The notes under the pieces: model-generated
The model's input: the letters and a program-made list of their open reading frames with translations, nothing else
The model's database searches: none
Told to the model about the DNA's origin: nothing
Shown here: piece after piece, positions 31,703 to 38,855 of the stretch
Layout: each line of letters starts with the position of its first letter
Numbering within the stretch: position 1 is the stretch's first letter
Made by a program: the position numbers and the translations under genes
Assembly: GCF_024508335.1 (NCBI RefSeq)
Contig: NZ_CP101988.1
Span: 1 to 64,000, forward strand
DNA length: 64,000 nt
Source: Cellulomonas chengniuliangii
GTDB taxonomy: Bacteria > Actinomycetota > Actinomycetes > Actinomycetales > Cellulomonadaceae
Reading direction: 5' to 3'

Positions 31703-31953
31703 TCAGGCGGCTGCCGGTGGCCTCTGCCTCGGGGCGTAGTAGGCCTTGTGGAACGCTCGCTTGCGCTTTCGTCGACTCTTGATGCGCGCGTGTTCGACGC
31801 CCAGTCGGGGTCATCGCCGTCGCCGATGAGTTCCATCCACGGGCCGGGCATCGACCGGCAGATGTGCCAGTCACGCAGCAGGCGGACATTGACACCGCTG
31901 AGGGCGAACGTCAGCAGCTTCGCGTCTTGGACGTACTCGCGTGGCGGGTCGGT
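31703..31953 (-). pseudogene. Possible remnant of a C-terminal coding region
   Basis: On the minus strand a frame reads from just after a TGA at 31954-31956 through TDPPREYVQDAKLL, GVNVRLLRDWHICRSMPGP and WMELIGDGDDPDWA, which looks like protein and not a GC shadow. It has no start codon with a ribosome binding site. In another frame the last part reads into a natural-looking basic C-terminus with a stop at 31703-31705, so a frameshift may be present. This would be a decayed gene cut by the insertion of the restriction gene. The family is not recognised. Confidence 0.3.
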
Positions 31954-32122
31954 TCAGGAAAGACGGCGATCCGCAGGCGTCCCGGCCGCTGCGAGGGATG
32001 AACGACAGCGACTGGCAGGCTTGCCACCGGCAGACCCACGGCAAGACACGCGCTCCAGCCGCAGACGCCGTCGGGCGAGCCACTGCCACCATGAGCATCG
32101 CCGCAGATGGGGAAGGAGCACC

Positions 32123-34321
32123 GTGGACGCCAAGACCTACCCGTTGCAGGAGATCCTCAAGCCTGAGCGCCGATACATCATCCCGACGTTCCAGCGCGAC
32201 TATGAGTGGACGCTCGATGGTCAGTGGAAGCTGCTGTTCGAGGATCTGGAAAGCACGGCGGACAGGCTGGTCGATGCGCGCGCGAGTCAGAGTGAGAATT
32301 CTGCCGTCCTGAAGAACAAGGAGCAGAACGTCACACCCCACTTCCTCGGGGCGATCGTGTGCGCCAGTCTCCCGTTCGCCACTGGTGGTGTCGCGCTGCG
32401 CTCGGTGATCGACGGTCAACAGAGACTCACCACGATCCAGCTTCTGGTGCGGGGGCTGCTGGACGTCCTCCAAGAGACTGGGTCCGACAGGCGCAAGTCC
32501 GTCCGCCGCATGCTCTTCAATCCCGACGACGTAGTGGACTCCCCCGAGGAGGTGCACAAGCTGTGGCCGCGGCGACGGGACCGCGAGGTATGGCCCACCG
32601 CGATGGCGGATGTGGTCCCCGCCTACGCCGGGAGCAAGGACCACCTGTACCTCCGCGCACGTCGCTACTTCGCCGAGGCCGTGCGCGAGAGCGCGCGCAA
32701 TGACTCAGGCGAGCTCGACTCCGAACGGCTCCAGGCGCTCGCTGACGCCTTGTCGAGCCTGTTCAAGCTCGTTGTCATCGACCTCGAGGACAATGACGAC
32801 GCGCAAGTGATCTTCGAGGTGCTCAACGGACGGCAGACGCCGCTCGCAGCAATCGACCTCGTGAAGAACCTGCTCTTCCTCCGCGGTGAGCTTGCCAACG
32901 AAGACGTCGACCGGCTCTACGACACCTACTGGGCGGGCTTCGACGACGACTGGTGGAAGGCCGTCGTTGGCCGGGGCCACGCGGCCCGCGGGCGCCGCGA
33001 CGTCTTGCTATCGGTGTGGCTCACCGGTGTCTCGGGCGAGGAGGCAAACGTGAGCCACCTGTACCGCGAGGCGCGGGAGTACCTCAACGGACCGGGCGCA
33101 CCTGACACGGAGCACGTCCTGCGCGAACTGAGCGACTACGCCAAGGCGTACCGCGCCATCTACGGCGCAGAGGCCGTCGATCCGCGCCTGCACACGTCGT
33201 ACGACAGGCTCAACGAGTTTGAGATCACGACGGCGGTGCCCCTCCTCGCGTGGCTGCGCCTCGCGTCGCCGGAGCTGATCAGCCTCGACGACGAGGTGCG
33301 CGCTGTCCGCGCAGTGGAGTCGTGGGCGATGCGCCGCTCATACGTGGGTTGGCAGACCCGTGGATACGGCACACACCTGGCTCGTGTCCTGCGCGCGGCG
33401 AAGAACGCGTCCAACGCGGGCAAGAACGTCGGGGATGCGGTGGTCGACGCGCTTCAGGACGGCGCGCTCGCCTGGCCCTCAGACGCCGAGGTTCGCGAGG
33501 CGTTTCGAACACGGCCGTTCTATAACGCCGTCGCGCAGTACCGCCTCCGCGCGCTATTCCGTGCGATCGACGACCAGCTCCGCAACGAGGACCCGCATGA
33601 ACCGCCCGCGGCGATCGGATTCGATGGCTTGCAGATCGAACACGTGCTGCCGCGTAGTTGGACGACGCACTGGCCGCTGATTGGCGTCGACGGCACTCTC
33701 GTCGATCCTGATGCCAGAGACGCTGCGTCCGTGCAACGGGTGTTGGAACGTCGTCAGGCTCTCGACCGCTTGGGCAACCTCACTCTCGTCACGCAGGCGT
33801 TCAACCTGGACGTGTCGAACTTGGGGTGGACCGCGAAGCGGCCGGAGTTCGCGAAGCAGGGCGCCCTCGTGATCAACAAGGGCATCGCAGCAGTGGACGA
33901 CTGGACGGAGTCCGAGATCGACGCGCGAGGTGCATTCCTCGCAGCCGTGGCAACCCGTGTCTGGCCCGGCCCCGTTGCTCTCGGTGGGACGAGGCCCCCG
34001 AGCGTGGCGCCCGTGCCGAACCAGGCTGTGGCGCTCGGGTCGAAGGTCGTCAGGACCGGGTCTGACGCACCAGTCCCCGGACAGCCTGTCGGCTCTGTCG
34101 CGCCTTTGGTCACCGCGCTCGAAACCGTCGGGATGCGGGTGGCCGACGCCGACGCGCCGTGGCCCGGCTGGGGGATTGTCGTGAAGTGCATCGGCGGGAG
34201 CGCTTATCTCAACCGCACCAACGTCGATGTGCGGAGCGACCAAGCTGGGCAGATTGCGACTTGGGCGGCAGCGGGGCAGGGGGAGCAACGAGGCGCCTAC
34301 CTTCGGATCGCGCTCCGATGA
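32123..34321 (+). CDS. DUF262/DUF1524 (GmrSD-type) restriction protein
   Basis: A probable defence nuclease that attacks modified or foreign DNA. The 732-residue protein (from the GTG at 32123, with GGGAAGGAG upstream) has an N-terminal DUF262/GmrS-like domain with IPTFQRDYEW at 20-29 and the nucleotide-binding run IDGQQRLTTIQ from 96, a middle part with EVLNGRQTPL, and a DUF1524/GmrD HNH-type nuclease region with H507 (in IEHVLPRSW) and N552 (in RLGNLTLV). GmrSD enzymes cut DNA carrying glucosylated hydroxymethylcytosine; relatives such as SspE act with phosphorothioate systems. About 120 residues past the nuclease domain form an extension I do not recognise. It stands alone beside tRNA-Leu; no modification genes are in the window. 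Confidence 0.85.
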   Translation: MDAKTYPLQEILKPERRYIIPTFQRDYEWTLDGQWKLLFEDLESTADRLVDARASQSENSAVLKNKEQNVTPHFLGAIVCASLPFATGGVALRSVIDGQQRLTTIQLLVRGLLDVLQETGSDRRKSVRRMLFNPDDVVDSPEEVHKLWPRRRDREVWPTAMADVVPAYAGSKDHLYLRARRYFAEAVRESARNDSGELDSERLQALADALSSLFKLVVIDLEDNDDAQVIFEVLNGRQTPLAAIDLVKNLLFLRGELANEDVDRLYDTYWAGFDDDWWKAVVGRGHAARGRRDVLLSVWLTGVSGEEANVSHLYREAREYLNGPGAPDTEHVLRELSDYAKAYRAIYGAEAVDPRLHTSYDRLNEFEITTAVPLLAWLRLASPELISLDDEVRAVRAVESWAMRRSYVGWQTRGYGTHLARVLRAAKNASNAGKNVGDAVVDALQDGALAWPSDAEVREAFRTRPFYNAVAQYRLRALFRAIDDQLRNEDPHEPPAAIGFDGLQIEHVLPRSWTTHWPLIGVDGTLVDPDARDAASVQRVLERRQALDRLGNLTLVTQAFNLDVSNLGWTAKRPEFAKQGALVINKGIAAVDDWTESEIDARGAFLAAVATRVWPGPVALGGTRPPSVAPVPNQAVALGSKVVRTGSDAPVPGQPVGSVAPLVTALETVGMRVADADAPWPGWGIVVKCIGGSAYLNRTNVDVRSDQAGQIATWAAAGQGEQRGAYLRIALR

Positions 34322-34461
34322 CCAGGCGGGTGCAGCTCGCCGCGAGCCAACGAATCCTTCACCGTTTTCGGTGGGCGTTGCCGGCTTCCTCGTTGGCCAC
34401 GGACGCCCTCGGGTGACTGCGCGACCCTGTCGGCTGAGCCCGCCGACGGGCACGGTTGCGC

Positions 34462-34956
34462 CTACTCGTCCTGCAGCACCTCGCGCGCGAACCGCTGAGT
34501 CCGCTCGCGCAGCCCTTCGATCCGGCGCTGCACCAGGCCATCGGGGTCCTGGCCGGCCTCGATGATCGTGGGCCGGCGCCGCACGTTCTTGGAGCACCCG
34601 AAGCGCGTGCAGATCAACGTGCCGATCGAGTTGAGGTTGCGTCCTGCGGCGCCAGCACGGCGGGCGACGTACAGCGACACCTCGTCCTTGGAGTAGACGT
34701 CCTCGCACCAGGCGCAGAGGGCCCGCCGACGCTTGGCGCCCCCCTCGGGGGAGCGCAGCAGCAATCCGACGAGGGTGTCATCGACGGGGAGGACGACGCA
34801 GGCGCGCTGGGGCGCCTTGCGATCGATCCATCCCAGGTAGTCGAGGCGCTCCCAGTCGAGGTCGGCCAGGTCGGGCGGGAGGTTGAGACGGGTGGCCTCG
34901 CCGCGTGAGCAGTTCACGAAGGACGCGCGGATCTGCTTCTCGGTCAGGGGGATCAT
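34462..34956 (-). CDS. FBP domain protein with C-terminal treble-clef zinc finger
   Basis: The 164-residue protein begins MIPLTEKQIRASFVNCSRGE, the typical start of actinobacterial FBP-domain proteins. Its C-terminal half has a zinc finger with CAWC and CTRFGCSKN, like the elongation factor G-binding/FusB family whose members rescue translation under fusidic acid. The N-terminal part is shorter than in FusB. A ribosome-related role is a family inference. It converges with the restriction gene and is not in an operon. Confidence 0.85.
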   Translation of the reverse strand: MIPLTEKQIRASFVNCSRGEATRLNLPPDLADLDWERLDYLGWIDRKAPQRACVVLPVDDTLVGLLLRSPEGGAKRRRALCAWCEDVYSKDEVSLYVARRAGAAGRNLNSIGTLICTRFGCSKNVRRRPTIIEAGQDPDGLVQRRIEGLRERTQRFAREVLQDE

Positions 34957-35420
34957 GGTGATCAGCTCTCAGGTGACGGCACGGCGGGATGGCACGGCTC
35001 CGCGGAGCACACCGCTGACCGCCCCCGTGGGGTGCGCGAGTGAGGCGTCAGGCGTGCTGGGCGGGCGTCGTCGCCGCTACCGCTGAGCAGGCCAGGACGG
35101 CCGCCACGCTTCCTCGCTGCATGATGCTGCGCGCTCCGTCATCTGAAGGTCGCCCGGGCGGCGCCCGGCACAGGTCGTCTAGATGGTACCGACCTCCGGC
35201 ACGGGGGCGATTCCCAGGAAGCCTCCCTACCGTCGTCGCCGCGCTCGCCCAAGCGCCCGACCCATGGAGAGGCGTGCCATGTCGAAGGCCGTGCCGCAAC
35301 CCCACGGGCTGTGCGGTCGGCGTCGGATGCCACCGATCCGCGCACTGATGAGGAGGTGCCGCAAGAATCGGATCAAAGCACCGCAAGCGGTAGCAGATGC
35401 CGCAGGTCAACGCCCTGGTT
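34957..35420. other. Gene-free stretch
   Basis: No gene recognised. It separates the accessory patch from the sugar operon. Short frames here have no family features or ribosome binding sites. Confidence 0.45.
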
Positions 35421-35422
35421 GT

Positions 35423-35455
35423 CGTTACGATAACGATATCGACATCGTTTGACAT
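35423..35455 (+). promoter_or_regulatory. Operator and -35 region of the sugar operon
   Basis: Overlapping inverted repeats: CGTTA-CGA-TAACG (35423-35435), CGATATCG (35434-35441) and AACGAT-N6-ATCGTT (35432-35449). A -35-like TTGACA overlaps the right end. Palindromes with CG steps placed on a promoter are typical of LacI-family repression of sugar operons. The stretch is strikingly AT-rich for this genome. Confidence 0.55.
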
Positions 35456-35527
35456 CCCGTGTGAGGCGGCGCGACACTGACCGCGGCAGGCACCTGTCAC
35501 GACGTCAAAGATGACAAGGATTCCACG

Positions 35528-36829
35528 ATGACGAGGAAGATTCGCAGCGCGGCGGGCACCGTCGCGCTCGGCGCGACCATCGCGCTCCTGGCGGCCGGCT
35601 GTGCCGGCGGCGAAAGCGCCGGTTCGAGCGATGGCTCGACCAGCATGACCTTCTGGCACAACTCCACGACCGGTGAGGGCAAGGCCTACTGGGAGGCCAC
35701 CGTCGCCGACTTCGAGGCAGCGAACCCGGGGGTGACGATCGAGATCCAGGCCATCCAGAACGAGGACATGGACGGCAAGCTCCAGACCGCCCTCAACTCG
35801 GGTGACGCTCCGGACATCTTCATGGCCCGTGGCGGCGGCAAGCTGGCCGACGTGGTCGAGGCCGGCCAGGTCATGGACATCACCGACTCGATCGACGACG
35901 CCACGATGAAGGCCCTCGGCGGCGAGGGCGCGTTCAACGCGTTCTCGGTCGACGGCAAGATCTACGGCATGCCCACGGCGGTCCTGCCCGGCGGCATCTA
36001 CTACAGCAAGGACCTGTTCGCGCAGGCTGGGATCACCGAGACGCCCAAGACGCTGGCCGAGCTCGAGGCCGCCAATGACGCCCTCAAGGCGGCGGGCATC
36101 GACCCGATCGCCATCGGCGCCAAGGACGCCTGGCCCGCCGCGCACTGGTACTACTTCTTCGCGCTGCGCGAGTGCGCCCAGGAGACCATCGCCGAGGCCG
36201 GCAAGACCAAGACCTTCGATGACCCGTGCTGGGCCAAGGCCGGCGAGGACCTCGAGGCCTTCGCCGCGACCGAGCCGTTCAACAACGGCTTCCTGTCGAC
36301 GTCCGCCCAGCAGGGCGCTGGCTCGTCGGCCGGCCTGCTCGCCAACCACAAGGCCGCCATGGAGCTCATGGGCGCCTGGAACCCGGGCGTCATCGCCTCG
36401 CTGACCCCGGACGAGAAGCCCCTGGCCGACCTCGGCTGGTTCCCCTTCCCCGAGATTGAGGGTGGCGCTGGCGCCCCCGGCGCGATGATGGGTGGGGTCG
36501 ACGGCTTCTCCTGCTCGGCCACCGCTCCGAAGAAGGAGTGCGCCGCGTTCCTCAACTTCTACATGCAGAAGGAGTACCAGGAGGGCTACGCCAACGCCTT
36601 CCACACGCTGCCCGCCAGCCAGGAGGCCCAGGGCGTCGTGACGGAGCCCGCGCTCCAGGCGATCCTCGAGGCCTACAACGACGCCCCGTACGTCGAGATC
36701 TGGATGGACACCACGTTCGGCCAGAACGTCGGCAACGCCTTGAACACCGGCGTGGTCGACATGCTCGCAGGCAAGACCGATGCCTCTGGCATCGTCAAGG
36801 CCGTGAACGACGCCGCAGCCAAGGAGTAG
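35528..36829 (+). CDS. ABC transporter sugar-binding lipoprotein
   Basis: Captures an oligosaccharide outside the cell for the two permeases that follow. The 433-residue protein has a lipoprotein signal with lipobox LAAGC (C25), a Gly/Ser-rich spacer and a family 1 extracellular solute-binding domain. It includes TFWHNSTTGEGKAYW near the start and NSGDAPDIFMARGGGKLADV, a conserved ligand-site region. The gene order (binding protein, two permeases, GH3) resembles the bxlEFG-bxlA xylobiose operon of Streptomyces, so xylo-oligosaccharide uptake is the best guess, not proven. GACAAGGA precedes the ATG. Confidence 0.92.
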   Translation: MTRKIRSAAGTVALGATIALLAAGCAGGESAGSSDGSTSMTFWHNSTTGEGKAYWEATVADFEAANPGVTIEIQAIQNEDMDGKLQTALNSGDAPDIFMARGGGKLADVVEAGQVMDITDSIDDATMKALGGEGAFNAFSVDGKIYGMPTAVLPGGIYYSKDLFAQAGITETPKTLAELEAANDALKAAGIDPIAIGAKDAWPAAHWYYFFALRECAQETIAEAGKTKTFDDPCWAKAGEDLEAFAATEPFNNGFLSTSAQQGAGSSAGLLANHKAAMELMGAWNPGVIASLTPDEKPLADLGWFPFPEIEGGAGAPGAMMGGVDGFSCSATAPKKECAAFLNFYMQKEYQEGYANAFHTLPASQEAQGVVTEPALQAILEAYNDAPYVEIWMDTTFGQNVGNALNTGVVDMLAGKTDASGIVKAVNDAAAKE

Positions 36830-36838
36830 TAGCAACCC

Positions 36839-37864
36839 ATGAGTGACTCCCAGGGCGAGAGCTCGCTAGCCACCAAGACTCCGCCCCGGGGTCGCTCGAC
36901 GGCAGGGGGCGGCGCCATCACGGCGCCGTCCCCGGCCGGCCGGGCCCGACGAGGCCGAGCCGACTGGCGCAAGCGCGCCGAGATCGCGCTCCTCTCCGGA
37001 CCCGCGATCATCATGTTCCTCGCGTTCGTGATCTTCCCCGTGGTGATGGCCGCCTACTACGGCTTCTTCAAGTGGAAGGGTTACGGCGTCCCGACAGACT
37101 TCGTCGGGCTCGAGAACTACCTCGTCATCTTCAAGGACACCGCGTTCCACGAAGCGCTGATGCACAACGGCTTCATCGTGGTGATGTCCCTGGTCATGCA
37201 GGGTCCCGCGGCGGTGGCTGTGGCGCTGCTGCTCAACCAGAAGATGCGCGGCCGCTCGCTGATCCGCGTGCTGATCTTCGTCCCGTACGTGATCTCCGAG
37301 GTCATCGTCGGCACCGGGTGGGGCCTCATGCTCCAGACCAGCGGCGCCATCAACGACGTGCTGATCAAGATCGGACTGCCCGGCTGGGCGGTCGACTGGC
37401 TCTCCGACCCAGATGTCGCCATCTGGTCGCTGATGGTCATCCTGACCTGGAAGTACCTCGGCTTCGCCGTGATTCTCTTCCTGGCCGGCCTGCAGTCCAT
37501 CCCCGAGGAGCTCTACGAGGCCGCCTCGATCGACGGCGCCTCCTACTGGCAGATGCAGCGCAGCATCACCCTGCCGCTGCTCGGCCCGACCATGCGCATC
37601 TGGGCGTTCTTGTCGATCATCGGCGCATTGCAGCTCTTCGACCTCGTCTACATCATCTGGGGCCAGTACGTCGCCTCCACGGCGGGCACCTCGACGATGG
37701 CGACCTACATGGTGGCCAACGGGCGCAACGCCGGCAACTACGGGTACGGCAACGCTGTCGCCGTGGTCCTGTTCCTGATCTCGCTCGTCATCGCCCTGGT
37801 CTACCAGCGGTTCGTGCTGCGGCGTGACACCGAGGGCGCCCTCACAGAAGGGAAGAAGAAGTGA
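36839..37864 (+). CDS. ABC sugar transporter permease 1 (MalF type)
   Basis: A membrane component of a CUT1 sugar importer. The 341-residue protein has a disordered, basic N-terminus (about 1-45), six predicted membrane segments and the EAA motif EELYEAASIDGASYWQMQR that docks on the ATPase. It starts 9 bases after the binding-protein gene and overlaps the next permease gene. No ATPase gene is in the operon, so a shared ATPase of the MsiK type encoded elsewhere is likely. Confidence 0.93.
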   Translation: MSDSQGESSLATKTPPRGRSTAGGGAITAPSPAGRARRGRADWRKRAEIALLSGPAIIMFLAFVIFPVVMAAYYGFFKWKGYGVPTDFVGLENYLVIFKDTAFHEALMHNGFIVVMSLVMQGPAAVAVALLLNQKMRGRSLIRVLIFVPYVISEVIVGTGWGLMLQTSGAINDVLIKIGLPGWAVDWLSDPDVAIWSLMVILTWKYLGFAVILFLAGLQSIPEELYEAASIDGASYWQMQRSITLPLLGPTMRIWAFLSIIGALQLFDLVYIIWGQYVASTAGTSTMATYMVANGRNAGNYGYGNAVAVVLFLISLVIALVYQRFVLRRDTEGALTEGKKK

Positions 37865-38748
37865 TGGCGACGATGACAGCACCCCTCACCGCGACCACCC
37901 CCCGGACGCGCAAGAACAAGAACAAGTCGAAGATCGGCGCCGCCGGCCCGATGACCTACGTCATCGCGTACGCGTTCGTCGGCATCTGCATCGCACCGGT
38001 GCTGTACATCATCATCGGCGGGTTCCGGACGAACGCGCAGATCACGTCCGACCCGTCGGGCTTCCCCAGCCCGTGGCGGATCTCCAACTACGTCGACGTG
38101 CTCTCGAGCCCGATGTTCTGGCAGCAGATCGGCAACTCGGCGATCTCGGCGATCTGCACCACGATCGGCGTGGTCGTGCTGGGCGTGATGGCCAGCTACG
38201 TGCTCGCCCGCTACACCTTCGTGGGCCGCGGCGCGATGTACTCGCTGTTCGCGGCGGGCCTGATGTTCCCGATGACCGTGGCCATCACGCCGCTGTACAT
38301 CCTCATCAAGAACCTGGGCCTGACGAACAGCCTGGCGGGCATCATCCTGCCGCAGATCGCCTTCGCCCTGCCGACCACGGTCATCATCCTGGTGCCGTTC
38401 CTGCGGGCCATCCCCAAGGAGCTCGAGGAGGCCGCGGCGATCGACGGCACGAGCCGGCTCGGGTTCTTCTTCCGGATGGTCGTCCCGCTGTCGGTCCCGG
38501 GCGTGGTGACCACCGGCATCCTGGCGTTCATCGGAGCCTGGAACAGCTACATGCTGCCGCTGTTCGTCTTGAACAACGAGGCGTCGTACACGCTGCCGCT
38601 CGGGGTGCAGGCCTTCGCGTCGCAGTACTCGGTCGACACCGCCCGGGTGCTCGCCTTCACGGCCCTGTCCATGATCCCGGCGCTGATCTTCTTCTCGCTC
38701 TTCGAGCGGAGGATCGTCGGCGGTCTCACCGGAGCAGTCAAGGGCTGA
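37861..38748 (+). CDS. ABC sugar transporter permease 2 (MalG type)
   Basis: Second membrane component of the importer. The 295-residue protein has six membrane segments and the EAA motif KELEEAAAIDGTSRLGFFF. Two adjacent starts are possible, GTG 37861 overlapping the previous stop and ATG 37864; both give the same protein apart from one residue. GAAGGGAAG stands upstream. Confidence 0.93.
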   Translation: MMATMTAPLTATTPRTRKNKNKSKIGAAGPMTYVIAYAFVGICIAPVLYIIIGGFRTNAQITSDPSGFPSPWRISNYVDVLSSPMFWQQIGNSAISAICTTIGVVVLGVMASYVLARYTFVGRGAMYSLFAAGLMFPMTVAITPLYILIKNLGLTNSLAGIILPQIAFALPTTVIILVPFLRAIPKELEEAAAIDGTSRLGFFFRMVVPLSVPGVVTTGILAFIGAWNSYMLPLFVLNNEASYTLPLGVQAFASQYSVDTARVLAFTALSMIPALIFFSLFERRIVGGLTGAVKG

Positions 38749-38750
38749 CA

Positions 38751-38786
38751 CCCGCACCACCCGCACCACCCGCACCACCCGCACCA
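38751..38786 (+). repeat. Four tandem copies of CCCGCACCA
   Basis: A 9-bp unit is repeated four times without change, directly after the permease stop codon and just before a hairpin. Its length could vary by slippage. Role unknown. Confidence 0.85.
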
Positions 38787-38788
38787 CC

Positions 38789-38820
38789 GTGGCCCCGCCA
38801 TCCCGCCGTGGCGGGGCCAC
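38789..38820 (+). terminator. Hairpin between transporter genes and GH3 gene
   Basis: A perfect 12-bp stem (38789-38800 with 38809-38820) and 8-base loop. It could be a partial terminator, or a processing or stabilising hairpin that sets different mRNA levels for the transporter and glycosidase genes. Confidence 0.6.
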
Positions 38821-38855
38821 GCCTTTGCCCATGCGTTTCATCGAGGAGATGCCCC

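Noticed and set aside
31595-32122. Upstream extension of the DUF262 gene to an ATG-like start at 31595
   Set aside because: The extension is arginine/serine-rich with no domain, and the GTG at 32123 has a strong ribosome binding site and the expected family N-terminus.
31380-34960. Integrative element at tRNA-Leu
   Set aside because: No integrase gene and no repeat of the tRNA 3' end was found downstream, so a classical site-specific island is not supported.
35048-36835. 595-codon minus-strand frame opposite the sugar-binding protein gene
   Set aside because: Antisense shadow; the plus-strand lipoprotein with its lipobox is clearly the real gene.
37824-38855. Upstream extension of the GH3 gene
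   Set aside because: It overlaps the permease gene in another frame; the GTG at 38856 has a good ribosome binding site and gives the normal GH3 start.
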